From: Massilia kyonggiensis
GTDB lineage: Bacteria; Pseudomonadota; Gammaproteobacteria; Burkholderiales; Burkholderiaceae_D
Assembly (NCBI RefSeq): GCF_024756235.1
Contig: NZ_JANUGY010000010.1
Span: 124,001-188,000 of the forward strand
Direction of reading: 5' to 3'
Length of the DNA: 64,000 nt
A program made the translations under genes and the position numbers. The notes under the pieces are model-generated. The model was not told where the DNA came from and ran no database searches. It saw only the letters and a program-made list of their open reading frames with translations. Below are positions 35,001-43,188 of this stretch, one piece after another. Each line of letters starts with the position of its first letter. Positions within the stretch are counted from its first letter, which is position 1.

Positions 35001-36483
35001 CAGCGGCAAGGACGGCACGTGGCTTGACGCCGATCCGGCGGCCCCGCTGTCCGACGGCGCCCACTTCATCCGCTACACCGTCACCGACCTGGCCGGCAAC
35101 ACGGGCACGACGAACGCGCTCGAAGTCGACATGGACAAGACGCCGCCCGCGGCGGCGAAGGTCGCCTTCGTGAACGACACGGGCGCGAGCGCCACCGACC
35201 ACGTCACGAGCAATGGCCAGATCCAGGTCAGCGGCATCGAGGCGGGCGCGGCGTGGCAGTACACGGACGACGGCACGAACTGGATCACGGGCGCCACGCC
35301 GGATGCCAACGGCACGGCGACCGCATGGCTGGCGAACGGCCAGCACACGCTGCAGGTGCGCGTCGTCGACGCGGCGGGCAATACCGCCGTCACGACGATG
35401 CCGTACACGCTGGAAGGCACCGCACCGGCCGTGGGCCTGGCATTCGACCACGTCGTGGGCGGTGCGCCGACGACGTCGTCCCAGGCCGACCTCGTGTTCA
35501 CCTACACCGGCACGGTCGATGCGGGCGCTTCGGTCATCGTCCAGTACGGGGCCGGCGGCTTCGTCAGCGCCAGCAACGCGACGATCGACACGGCCGCGAA
35601 GACGGTCACGCTGCACGACGTCGACCTGACCACCCGGGATCCGTACGTCATGATCGGCGTCACCTCCAAGGGCGGCCTTTCCACGTACTCGACGCCCGTC
35701 AAGATCGACGGTCCGCACGTCGACTACTCGGTGCAGGCGACGGACGCCGGCATCACGGTGTCCAGCACCGAGGCCGGCCATGTCTACCTGGGCGCCGCGC
35801 AGATCGGCGAAGCGACCGTCGGCAACGTCACGTTCGGCGTGCAGGCCACGGCCGCGCAGGGCGTGCTGGGCGTGGGGCCGAGCGCGGACCTCCATACGGA
35901 CAAGGACGGCACGTACGCACTCGGCACGAGCGGCGCGGACACGCTGTCCGGCCAGTACGTGTGGGGCTTCGATGGCGACGATCACATCACCGCAGGCGCC
36001 GACGGCATCGTCTACGGCGGCAACGGCGCCGACACGATCGACGCCACGTCCGTCTCGACCACGTTCCGCCTGCGCGGCGCGCAGGAGTCGACCGTCGTGG
36101 CGGACAGCCAGCAGGCGCACGGTTTCGACACCATCACCTTCAACACGTCGAGCGGCGCCACGGGCCACAGCCAGGTGTTCGATGTCGGCGTCGTCCTCGA
36201 CGGGACCTACCACTTCACCGGTACCGGCCCGCTCACGGGCAGCGAAACCGGCAACGAGTTGCTGGCCCTGCTGAACGGTGCGGCGCATTTCGCAGGCAAG
36301 GGCAAGGCGGAAGCCGCGATCATCGGCTTCGGCGACGCACACGTGAATTACCTGGCCGTGGACACGAACGGCGACGGCACGATCGGCGCCGCCGACTACG
36401 TCGTCAAGCTGGTCGGCACGATCGATGCCACGAACATGGTGTTCCTGGGCGGTACGGGCATCATCACGCTGCCGACGGCCTGA
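32044..36483 (+). CDS. Large DUF4214 exoprotein with tandem Ig-like modules and RTX-like C-terminus
   Basis: A 1479-residue protein without a classical signal peptide. Residues 1-120 hold DUF4214-type modules (NSFYLAYYGRPADPAGLAYW and VYQQLFNRAPDPAGLEYW). After an Ala-rich helical part, residues about 280-1130 form five related Ig-like modules, each beginning with a D-TGASATDH-x-TS motif. The first four make two copies of a 378-residue unit, 90 percent or more alike. Toward the C-terminus (about 1300-1350) DGDDHITAGADGIVYGGNGADTID is RTX-like and would bind calcium. DUF4214 plus RTX suggests type I secretion to the cell surface, as in S-layer-like or adhesive proteins. ATG 32044 follows AAGGAA. 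No secretion genes are in the window. A strong terminator follows. Confidence 0.85.
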   Translation: MATNYDAAVNSFYLAYYGRPADPAGLAYWSQALAQNNGDFSAIIDAFSTSAEATARFGDATPSDRIADVYQQLFNRAPDPAGLEYWTKAIESGSISMADAAIQIMNGAQSTDAQLSTLRQEAAAQFTAEVAASGVAYDGAAAVEAARVLIAAITPESSTADIQSLVTATKSLVQTAHDNPEVITALASNGNLTTLLTSASAKADPVAMVQALASVGKAAASDPAALTTLKQGGGMAGLVESLPAGASLQDVAQAADKGGLSAVTDIVKPSAPSDTTPPAAPKVELVADTGASATDHITSNGQVKVSGIEAGATWQYSTDGKTWTTGPAATNGTALLDTTTNGAQKLQVRAIDAAGNASAAATLEFTLATTFTPRLAFQGPDGKDLPVDAMVTNTDFYWVTLYGAKGAASTSFQISDTGADGTWVTAKDTDPLTDGTHFIRYIVTDMAGNTAPSNPLKLVMNHALPSAPAVQLAEDTGASATDHITSNGQVRITGLDATATWSYSTNDGQTWTAGPAADQAGTALLDLGAGQHHLLVRTFETVDGTETFSIKALDYTVNTVFKPTLAFRDGANGADLTTLKLLTNTDDYWVTLHGGKDAAKVIFQVSDSGKDGTWVEADPAAPLSDGAHFIRYIVTDLAGNTGTTNALEVDMDKTAPAAPKVELVEDTGASATDHITSKGQVKVSGIEAGAKWQYSTDGTTWTTGPAADQTGTALLDTTANGAQKLQVRAIDAAGNASAAATLEFTLATTFTPRLAFQGPDGKDLPVDAMVTNTDFYWVTLYGAKGAASTSFQISDTGADGTWKPALDTDPLTDGTHYIRYIVTDMAGNTAPSNPLKLVMNHALPNAPAVQLAQDTGASATDHITSNGQVKITGLDATATWSYSTNDGQTWTAGPAADQTGTALLDLGAGQHHLLVRTFETVDGTETFSIKALDYTVNTVFKPTLAFRDGANGADLTTTKLLTNTDDYWVTLHGGKDAAKVVFQVSDSGKDGTWLDADPAAPLSDGAHFIRYTVTDLAGNTGTTNALEVDMDKTPPAAAKVAFVNDTGASATDHVTSNGQIQVSGIEAGAAWQYTDDGTNWITGATPDANGTATAWLANGQHTLQVRVVDAAGNTAVTTMPYTLEGTAPAVGLAFDHVVGGAPTTSSQADLVFTYTGTVDAGASVIVQYGAGGFVSASNATIDTAAKTVTLHDVDLTTRDPYVMIGVTSKGGLSTYSTPVKIDGPHVDYSVQATDAGITVSSTEAGHVYLGAAQIGEATVGNVTFGVQATAAQGVLGVGPSADLHTDKDGTYALGTSGADTLSGQYVWGFDGDDHITAGADGIVYGGNGADTIDATSVSTTFRLRGAQESTVVADSQQAHGFDTITFNTSSGATGHSQVFDVGVVLDGTYHFTGTGPLTGSETGNELLALLNGAAHFAGKGKAEAAIIGFGDAHVNYLAVDTNGDGTIGAADYVVKLVGTIDATNMVFLGGTGIITLPTA
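32881..35148 (+). repeat. Two adjacent 1134-bp near-identical repeats inside the exoprotein gene
   Basis: Unit one (32881-34014) and unit two (34015-35148) have the same length, 378 codons, and match over long exact stretches, for example from about 33109 and from 34243 onward. Each unit has an A module (starts APKVELV) and a B module (starts APAVQLA). A third, more diverged A-like module begins at about 35149. The closeness at DNA level points to a recent duplication or to gene conversion. Confidence 0.88.
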
Positions 36484-36500
36484 CGCCGCGGTAAACGACA

Positions 36501-36535
36501 ACGGCCGGCGCCCTCGCGGACGCCGGCCGTTTTTA
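36501..36535 (+). terminator. Rho-independent terminator after the exoprotein gene
   Basis: A perfect ten-base stem (ACGGCCGGCG with CGCCGGCCGT) around a ten-base loop is followed at once by a run of five T. It begins 18 bases after the exoprotein stop codon. The same hairpin lies downstream of the convergent SMC gene and may also end that operon, though the T run serves only the plus strand. Confidence 0.88.
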
Positions 36536-36553
36536 TTGGCCGCTACGCGGCGC

Positions 36554-39382
36554 TCAAGCCGCCTGCGCCTCTTCCCCTTCGCGCCGTCTCTGCAGCACGA
36601 AGATCGGCTGCGCCCACTGCGTGTCCTTCTTTTTCTTGCTCGTGATGAGCGTGAGGTCGGACGGATCGTAGACGTCCGTGTTGTGCGTCAGCGGCGTCGT
36701 CATAAGGTATTGCGCGTCGGTGTTTTTGAGGAACTCCCCGACCAGCTGGATGTTGCGGATGTCGAGGTGGGCGAACGGTTCGTCGATGAACACGAAGCCG
36801 CCCGAACCCTCTTCCGACTTCAGCAGGCCGATGAGCAGCACGAGCGATTTCATGACCTGCTGGCCACCCGACGCCTCGCCGTCGTTCATGCCGATCTGGC
36901 CCTTGCCGTCGAACTTGAAGCGCACGTGCAGGCCGGCCTGCGCCAGCTGCACGTCGTCGTTCTCCAGCCGGACCGGGTCGACCGACACGTCGATGTTCGC
37001 CAGTTCGCCCAGTTCGCGGATGTTCTTCGAATAGGTCTTGATCGTGTAGCGCAGGCGCTCGATGTAGGCGCCGCGCGCATTGTCCGTCGCCTCGATCGCG
37101 CGGTTGTTCTGGTAGCGGCGCTCTTCCGTCTCGACCTGGCGACCGGACAGCTGGTCGTTCAGGCGCGCGTACTGGTCGATGACGGTCGGGTCCTGTTCCC
37201 AGTCGCCGCGCGCGAGCGACGCGTCGAGGGAATTCATGCGCAGCTTGACCTGGTGCGCGTTCTGGTGCGTCGCCACCAATGCCGCGCGCTGCTGCGCGCT
37301 GCGCCACGACTTCGGCACGTGGCGCCACGACCGGCGCAACGTCAGGAGTTCCCGCGCATGCTCGCTGCGCTGCTCGATCACGCGGCGGTTGTTCAGGCGC
37401 ATGCCCGCTTCCGCCTCCGACAGCGCCATGCGGGCGTTCTGCCAGACGGTGTCGGCGCGCGTGCGCGTGACGGTCGCGTTCTTGATCAGCACCTGCAGCT
37501 CGCCCAGGCGCGCACCGACCTGCAGGCGCTCGGCCTTCAGCGGTTCCAGCGCACGCGTGGCTTCCTCGAATTCGGCCTGGCGCGCGGACAGTTCCTTCGC
37601 CGCGTCCACGCCGGCGATGCGCACGCGCAGCGCCGACACTTCCGCCGCCAGCTTGCTGATCGCGAGCGTCAAGGTGTCTTCCTGCGCTTCCAGCGCCGGC
37701 AGCGAGCGCTGGATGGCTTCCAGGCGCTGCGTCTTGCCGGCCGCGCCGAAGCGGTAGCGCGACGGCTCGACGAACAGCGAGCGGCCGCCGCGGCGTTCGC
37801 GGTGATAGGCTTCCGGCGTGATCCATTCGTCGGCGTCGCTCTTGAAACCGGCGTCGACGGAATCCACGCGCTCGATGCGTTCCAGCTGGTCGATCAGCCA
37901 GCCCGGCGCCTTCGAGCTGAAACGCACGACGGACAGCAGGGTATCGTCCTTGACGACCGGCGCATCGACGCAATCCGGCACGATGAAGTGGCGGTAACGC
38001 TCCTTCTCCGCCAGTTTATAGGCGGCCGGCGCATCCTTCGCACGCTCCAGCAGCACGACCGATGCGTAACCGCCGAGCACACCCTCGACGGCGCCCTGCC
38101 ACTTCGGATCCGTCACTTCGACGATGTCCGACAGCATCGCGTGCGGAATGCCCGCATCGCGCAGCGCGCGGCGCATCTGGCGCTGCGCTTCCGGCTCGGG
38201 CATCGTCGTCTTGCCCTGCAGCGCGCTGATCGTCGCCAGCTCGCCCGCGATCTTCGTGGCCAGCGCTTCGCGCTCGGCCTTCTTCTTCGCGAGTTCGGCT
38301 TCCTTCGCTTCCAGCTGCGTCGCCACTTCCGCGATGTCGGCGCCGGCGTCGGCCGCCAGCTTGTTCAGGCGTTCCTTCTGTTCGAGCAGGCTTTCCAGCG
38401 GCTTCAGTTTCGCGTTCACCTGCGTCAGGCGGGTGGCCAACTCGTTCGCTTCCTGTTCAAGTTTCACCTCCTGCTGCTGCGCTTCCGTCAGCGCGCGCTG
38501 CTGCGCGGCCAGGGCGTTGCGCTTTTCGGTGAGCAGGCTGTCCGCCTGCATCAGCGGCTTCTTCGCCTCGCGCAGCGCGCGGCTCACGTTCGCGGCCTTT
38601 TCGCGCGCCTCGTGATACTCCAGGCTCGGCAGCACTTCCTCGACGAGGGCGCGGCGTTCCTTGTTCAGGTCTTCCCACTGGTGGTAGTTCGCCACGCGCA
38701 GGCGCAGGCCTTCGAGGTTGATGCGCGACGTCTCCAGCTCGGCCTCGAAGCGCTTCAGCTCCGATTCGGTGTCGCGCTGGTGGCGCTTCGCCTCGTCGTA
38801 CGCGTCCAGCACTTCCTTGTCGCCGAACACCTGGAACACGAGGTCCAGCAGCTGGCGCGGCGCGTATTCGCACAATTTATCGGTCTCGCCCTGCTCCAGC
38901 GCGAGCACCTTCGACATCGCCGGCGACAGGCCGGCCGACGCGAGGCGCTTGCGGTAGTTCTCGACGCCGAGCCAGTCGGTCGCTTCCGTCACTTCCTCGA
39001 TCTGGATGTTCCCCGGCCGCATGAGGTACTGGCGCTTCCAGTCGCCGCCGTTCTTCTGCACCTGGCAGAACAGCGTGACTTCGTCGTCGCTGAAGAAACC
39101 GGAGTGGCGGAACGGGCGGTTCGACAGCTGGCGGCCGGACGGCTTGTTGTCGACGACGGCGCGCAGCCAGGCGCTCTGCTGGCCCGAGTGGCGCGCGTAA
39201 TGCTTGTACGTGCGGCCCATCGAGCAATCGAGGCCGAACAGCGTGCGCAGGGCATCGAGCAGCGTCGTCTTGCCGGAACCGTTCTGGCCGGCGATGGTGA
39301 TGATCTTGGCGTCGAGCGGGATGTTCTTGATGCGCTGCCAGTAGTCCCAGTGGACCAGCTCGAGGGATTTAATGTGGAACAT
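36554..39382 (-). CDS. SMC-like ATPase of a MksB/JetC-type condensin
   Basis: A 942-residue SMC protein. The head domain starts with MFHIKSLELVHWDYW and has Walker A GQNGSGKTT (residues 32-40). Coiled coil runs over about 225-390, a compact hinge over about 415-510 (PKWQGAVEGVLGGYASVVLLE), then coiled coil back over about 540-770. The head closes with the ABC signature EASGGQQVMKSL (about 836) and Walker B GGFVFIDEPFAHLD (about 860). The size and short hinge fit MksB and Wadjet JetC rather than the 1200-1500 residues of SMC or MukB. Such proteins extrude DNA loops with a kleisin and KITE partner. ATG 39382 lies nine bases after the KITE gene. It is the last gene of the operon. Confidence 0.85.
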   Translation of the reverse strand: MFHIKSLELVHWDYWQRIKNIPLDAKIITIAGQNGSGKTTLLDALRTLFGLDCSMGRTYKHYARHSGQQSAWLRAVVDNKPSGRQLSNRPFRHSGFFSDDEVTLFCQVQKNGGDWKRQYLMRPGNIQIEEVTEATDWLGVENYRKRLASAGLSPAMSKVLALEQGETDKLCEYAPRQLLDLVFQVFGDKEVLDAYDEAKRHQRDTESELKRFEAELETSRINLEGLRLRVANYHQWEDLNKERRALVEEVLPSLEYHEAREKAANVSRALREAKKPLMQADSLLTEKRNALAAQQRALTEAQQQEVKLEQEANELATRLTQVNAKLKPLESLLEQKERLNKLAADAGADIAEVATQLEAKEAELAKKKAEREALATKIAGELATISALQGKTTMPEPEAQRQMRRALRDAGIPHAMLSDIVEVTDPKWQGAVEGVLGGYASVVLLERAKDAPAAYKLAEKERYRHFIVPDCVDAPVVKDDTLLSVVRFSSKAPGWLIDQLERIERVDSVDAGFKSDADEWITPEAYHRERRGGRSLFVEPSRYRFGAAGKTQRLEAIQRSLPALEAQEDTLTLAISKLAAEVSALRVRIAGVDAAKELSARQAEFEEATRALEPLKAERLQVGARLGELQVLIKNATVTRTRADTVWQNARMALSEAEAGMRLNNRRVIEQRSEHARELLTLRRSWRHVPKSWRSAQQRAALVATHQNAHQVKLRMNSLDASLARGDWEQDPTVIDQYARLNDQLSGRQVETEERRYQNNRAIEATDNARGAYIERLRYTIKTYSKNIRELGELANIDVSVDPVRLENDDVQLAQAGLHVRFKFDGKGQIGMNDGEASGGQQVMKSLVLLIGLLKSEEGSGGFVFIDEPFAHLDIRNIQLVGEFLKNTDAQYLMTTPLTHNTDVYDPSDLTLITSKKKKDTQWAQPIFVLQRRREGEEAQAA

Positions 39383-39391
39383 GCGTGTCTC

Positions 39392-40093
39392 TTAAGCTTG
39401 TGGCGTTTCGGTGTCGACCGGCTCGTCGTTGGCGGCCTCGCTGACGTGGCGGCGCGGTGCGGCCGCCAGCGGTGCGCGCTTGAACACGTCGGCCAGCGCG
39501 CCGTTGATGATGCGTTCCTTCAGCACGTCCGTATCCATCAGGAGGTCGAGCAGCGGACCTTCCAGGATGACGTCGCCGCGGCGTTCGATGAAGCCGAGCT
39601 TCGACAACAGGCCCAGGTTCATGTCCATGCGGGTCTTCTTGCCCAGCTTGTCGCCGAAGTCCGCGAGCAGCGTCGTGTACGAGATGCCGATCGACGTGTC
39701 TTCCGCGCGCGGGATCGGGTTGTCCTTGTCGAACATGTCGGACTGGTCGACGTCGATGGCCTGGTGCGTTTCCTGGCGCTGGCGCTTGGGCAGGATGATC
39801 TGCGCCCACAGCACGACGAGCAGCGCCACGCCGTCGCGCGTGAGGCCGAAGTTATTGTTCTGCCAGATGTCCTTGGCGCCGAAGATCTTCGGTTCGACGT
39901 TGCGGTGCAGGGCCAGCGTGACGTGGTCCGCGTACACGTTGTCGAGGAGTTTCAGGCCGCATTCGAGCAGGCGCTTGTCGACCTCGGCGCGGAACTGGTC
40001 GTCGGACAGCGCGCGCTTGACCATCTTGTCGTCGCGGCGCAGGGTCTGGTGCGTGAGCAGTCGCGCGATCAGGATTTGGGCGTCGTCATTCAT
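39392..40093 (-). CDS. KITE-type subunit of the SMC complex (MksE/JetB-like)
   Basis: A 233-residue protein with winged-helix character, the size of MukE and MksE. The N-terminal part is helical (ARLLTHQTLRRDDKMVKRALSDD), the middle has a strand-rich segment with VALLVVLWAQIILPKR, and the C-terminal winged helix contains SYTTLLADFGDKLGKK and LGLLSKLGFIERRGDVIL. The last 30 residues are acidic and look disordered. Its start overlaps the kleisin gene by eight bases, and the SMC gene follows at once. The assignment rests on size, fold pattern and position between kleisin and SMC, not on strong motif matches. Confidence 0.75.
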   Translation of the reverse strand: MNDDAQILIARLLTHQTLRRDDKMVKRALSDDQFRAEVDKRLLECGLKLLDNVYADHVTLALHRNVEPKIFGAKDIWQNNNFGLTRDGVALLVVLWAQIILPKRQRQETHQAIDVDQSDMFDKDNPIPRAEDTSIGISYTTLLADFGDKLGKKTRMDMNLGLLSKLGFIERRGDVILEGPLLDLLMDTDVLKERIINGALADVFKRAPLAAAPRRHVSEAANDEPVDTETPQA

Positions 40094-41471
40094 CTTGCGT
40101 CTTGCTTTCCGGGGTGCTCGGTAGATCGAGATTCAGTGAGAGGGTCGCGCGCGAGATCGCCGCGATGTGCGGGTCGTCCAGCGGGATCAATTCGTCGGCC
40201 GAATCGAAGCGCACCGGCAGGCGCGCCAGTTCGGCGGTCGGACCCTGCAGGTTGGCTTCGGCCGGATCGCCCAGCAGCGGCAGCAGCGAGGCGCGGTACG
40301 ATGCGACGGCGAAGCTGGCCGGCAGCAGCGATTCCTGGATCGGCACGCTCTTCGGTGCGCCTTCCGCCATGACGGGGAAGTTGTCCAGGTTGGCGAAATC
40401 GGCGAGGCGGCGGATCCAGTCGTCCAGCTCCGCCTGCATCGCCGGGTTGTCGTTGATGGTCATCGGTGCGTCCTCGCCGTTCGGCAGGCCGCCCGGCGCC
40501 ATGGGCGCGACGCGTTCCATCATGAGTTCCGTCTCGGCCACGTCGATCATCTCGGCCGGCGTCGTGAACAGCGGGACGACCGGACGGTCGATCGCGTCCT
40601 CGGCCAGGCTCGCGAGGTCGTCGTGCGCGAGCAGCCAGCGCTTGATGTCCGTCGTCGACAGGCCGGACTGGCCCAGGTGCACGCGCTGGCGCTCGATCTG
40701 GTTCAGCGCGCGCGAGAACATCCCCTGCATGTTCAGGAGCTGCGACTGGGCGCGGCCGATCGCCTGCGCGGCGCGGTGCGTGGCCGAGTCGGCGCGCTCG
40801 TCGGACGTGATGGCGCGCAGGATCACGGAGCCCTTCTCGACCCAGTCGCACGCCATATGCCACTTCGCCTGCGACGCGCGCAGGCGGAATTCGGAGCCGG
40901 ACGCGATCGCGTCGCGGAATTCCTCGTGCAGCTCGACGAGGCGGCCCAGCAAATGCTTCAACTGGTCGACGGTGACGCCGCCGACAGCCTGCGCACCGGC
41001 CACCTGCGACAGCAGGAAGCCCATCTCGGCCTCGTCCTCTTCCGGCTTGCCGAGGGCGAGCAGGGTGTCGAGCGCGGCCAGCACGTTGCGCGCCAGCGGC
41101 GTGATGCGGTAGACGGCCGCCGGGTTGTCCCACGCGAGCAGGCCGTGCGTGCGCAGGCGGCCCAGCACCGTTTCCAGGCTTTCCGGGATCAGGTAGGCGA
41201 ACTTCGTGTTGATGTCGGCGCGCGAGAAGGCGGAATCCGTCGTGTCGGACGCGAGCTCGCGCAGCACGAGCAGGCGCACGATGACGCCGTCCTGCGAGCC
41301 GTGGAACAGCGCGGTGAACGCCTGCAGCATGGGCTGCGCACGCTTGAGGTGATATACCTGCTCGATCTCGTCCGGCGCCACTCCCTCCTGGAAGTGCGTC
41401 TGCAGCGGGTCGAGCTCGTCGAGCGCTGGGATTTGGGAGTCGGCGGCGGTTGCTGCCAGGTTGTCGATCAT
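40086..41471 (-). CDS. Kleisin-type subunit of the SMC complex (MksF/JetA-like)
   Basis: A 461-residue mostly helical protein. An N-terminal winged helix (about residues 60-130) with FSRADINTKFAYLIPESLETVLGRLRTHGLL and the sequence AVYRITPLARNVLAAL is followed by long helices (about 140-290) and a C-terminal part ending in a small beta segment with PVRFDSADELIPLDDPHIAAI. This order fits MukF/MksF kleisins, which bridge the SMC heads. I used ATG 41471; the upstream TTG at 41555 would add a low-quality extension. A TATACT box lies at 41537-41532. It is the first gene of the operon. The nuclease JetD/MksG that completes a Wadjet system is not next to it. Confidence 0.75.
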   Translation of the reverse strand: MIDNLAATAADSQIPALDELDPLQTHFQEGVAPDEIEQVYHLKRAQPMLQAFTALFHGSQDGVIVRLLVLRELASDTTDSAFSRADINTKFAYLIPESLETVLGRLRTHGLLAWDNPAAVYRITPLARNVLAALDTLLALGKPEEDEAEMGFLLSQVAGAQAVGGVTVDQLKHLLGRLVELHEEFRDAIASGSEFRLRASQAKWHMACDWVEKGSVILRAITSDERADSATHRAAQAIGRAQSQLLNMQGMFSRALNQIERQRVHLGQSGLSTTDIKRWLLAHDDLASLAEDAIDRPVVPLFTTPAEMIDVAETELMMERVAPMAPGGLPNGEDAPMTINDNPAMQAELDDWIRRLADFANLDNFPVMAEGAPKSVPIQESLLPASFAVASYRASLLPLLGDPAEANLQGPTAELARLPVRFDSADELIPLDDPHIAAISRATLSLNLDLPSTPESKTQDE

Positions 41472-41716
41472 CGTAAGGCTTACCAGTCTGCTGTCGCGCG
41501 CGGCCTTCTGGGCCACGGGCGCGGGGGCGTCAGTATAACAGTTAAGGCTTGGCAACTAATACGGAACGCCCGCGTACGGTTCACAACTGGTGAATATGCA
41601 ACGGAATCGAAGCGGCGCTTGACTTGCCAACATTGCAACATCAGGCGCGCGCCCCTCTGGGCCCGACAGCGCGATAATGAACATTGCAATAATCACATCA
41701 TCATAGGAGGAATGCC

Positions 41717-42148
41717 ATGCAACGCACACTTGCAGCCATCGTCCTGGCCGCCTGCCTCACCCCCGCCGCCGTCCTGGCGGCGCCCCTCACCCCGAAACAG
41801 CAGAACGGCATCACCTACGTCAACGGCGGCGTCGGCGAGGAAGAGCAGGCCGCGATGAAGGCCCAGCGTGCCGACTACAACCTGCTGCTGACGTTCGCCA
41901 CCAAGCAGAGCGGCGCCTACCGGTCCGACGTCCAACTGGACATCATGGACGCCAAGGGTGCGAGCCTGGTCACCGCCGCGAATACGGGGCCGATGTTCTT
42001 CGCCAAGCTGCCGCCGGGGACGTATCGCGTCAGTGCGGCGGCCGAGGGCAAGACCTTTAAACGGACGGTCAAGGTGGGGAATGCGCCCAAGGAAATCGTG
42101 TTGCATTGGGAAAATGACAGTCCCGACGATCCGGGACCGCAGGAATAA
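41717..42148 (+). CDS. Secreted small protein with carboxypeptidase-regulatory-like fold
   Basis: A 143-residue protein with a signal peptide (cleavage after AVLAA, about residue 22) and a perfect AGGAGG ribosome binding site at 41705-41710. The mature part has ITYVNGGVGEEEQAAMKAQRADYNLLLTFATKQSGAYRSDVQL, then VTAANTGPMFFAKLPPGTYRVSAAAEGKTFKRTVKVGN, a sequence typical of the carboxypeptidase-regulatory or PEGA-like beta sandwich. The C-terminus is acidic. Such proteins occur often in Burkholderiales and have no known role. It is divergent from the SMC operon. Confidence 0.8.
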   Translation: MQRTLAAIVLAACLTPAAVLAAPLTPKQQNGITYVNGGVGEEEQAAMKAQRADYNLLLTFATKQSGAYRSDVQLDIMDAKGASLVTAANTGPMFFAKLPPGTYRVSAAAEGKTFKRTVKVGNAPKEIVLHWENDSPDDPGPQE

Positions 42149-42177
42149 ACTGCAGGGGGCGCGCCGATTTACAGTCG

Positions 42178-42939
42178 TTACATCGGCGGCTGTCCGTTGG
42201 AAGCGGTGACGCCCGCATCCACCGGCAGGTTGACGCCCGTGACCAGGCGCGCATCGTCGCTCGCCAGGAAGGCCATCACGGCGGCGACGCCTTCCGGATC
42301 CTCGGGCGCGCCCAGCGGCATGCGCTCCTTGAACTTGGCCACCAGTTCGGGATCCTTCAACATGTCCTCGGTCATGCCGGTCTTCGTGAAGCTGGGATTG
42401 ACCGCGTTCACCCGCACGCCGTCCTTGCCCGCATCGAGCGCCATCGCGCGCACCATGTTGCTGACCGCGCCCTTCGACGTGTTGTAGGCGAACGTATTCC
42501 AGTCGCCACCGAGCCCGGACACGGACGAGGTCATGACGATCGATCCCCGTACTTTCACGAGTTCGGGCATCGCCGCCTTGGCCATGTGGAAGTAGCCGGT
42601 CACATTGACTGCCATGACGTGGGCGAAATCCTCTTCGCTCGTCTGCAGGACGTCGCCTTCGGTGGCCACGCCGGCGTTGTTGATGAGGACATGCAGCCCG
42701 CCGAAGCGGTCGACGGCGGCCTTGACCGCGGCGGTCGCGGTCTCCTTGCTCGCGGTGTCGCCGACCTGCACGAGCACACGGTCCTGCGGCAGGCCGGCCG
42801 CGGCTTTGTTGAGGCCCGCTTCGTCGATATCGAGCATGACGACACGCGCGCCTTCATCGAGAAAACGCCGGGCAGCCGCCAGGCCGATGCCGGACGCCGC
42901 GCCGGTGACGAGTACGGTTTTATCCTTGAAACGGTTCAT
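42178..42939 (-). CDS. Short-chain dehydrogenase/reductase (SDR)
   Basis: A 253-residue NAD(P)-dependent oxidoreductase of the classical SDR family. The coenzyme motif VTGAASGIGLAA (about residues 10-21), the NNAG strand (INNAGVAT), the catalytic Ser in VMTSSVSGLGG and the YxxxK pair in FAYNTSKGAVSNM are all present. The Asp in VVMLDIDE suggests a preference for NAD. The substrate is unknown. ATG 42939 is preceded by AGAGGAC; a longer frame to 42978 has no such site. Confidence 0.92.
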   Translation of the reverse strand: MNRFKDKTVLVTGAASGIGLAAARRFLDEGARVVMLDIDEAGLNKAAAGLPQDRVLVQVGDTASKETATAAVKAAVDRFGGLHVLINNAGVATEGDVLQTSEEDFAHVMAVNVTGYFHMAKAAMPELVKVRGSIVMTSSVSGLGGDWNTFAYNTSKGAVSNMVRAMALDAGKDGVRVNAVNPSFTKTGMTEDMLKDPELVAKFKERMPLGAPEDPEGVAAVMAFLASDDARLVTGVNLPVDAGVTASNGQPPM

Positions 42940-43188
42940 CGTGTCCTCTTCGCTATCGGTCCGGGCCGACGATAGCACAGCCGTGCGAATGCAGATTTTC
43001 AGTACTTTTGGACAAGTCGGTAACTAGGGGGGCTACAGGACGCGTTGGATATCGTTGTCCGGAACTGAAGCAGGCTATCAAAGGCTGTATCTCGAGTTGC
43101 CTGCTCGTCCGCTGTCGACCTTGGATTCAACTGGTGAATGCAGATGGAATTGATCGGCGCTTTTACTCTGTGTCCGACGACAACATCC
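42940..43188. other. Intergenic stretch with lower GC, no gene recognised
   Basis: This region has a visibly lower GC content and different base use from the SDR gene before it. One 84-codon plus-strand frame at 43008-43262 has no recognisable protein features, no ribosome binding site, and overlaps the next gene, so I do not call it. Together with 43189-44000 it may be the remnant of an inserted segment. Confidence 0.4.

Noticed and set aside
36425..40372. 1315-codon plus-strand open frame
   Set aside because: It is antisense to the SMC gene and the KITE gene, with an Arg/Leu/Gln-rich translation without folded-domain character. The minus-strand genes have clear ATPase motifs.
36554..41471. 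Complete Wadjet defence system
   Set aside because: The JetD-type nuclease that defines Wadjet is not encoded beside the three subunits. I keep the call at an MksBEF/Wadjet-like SMC complex.
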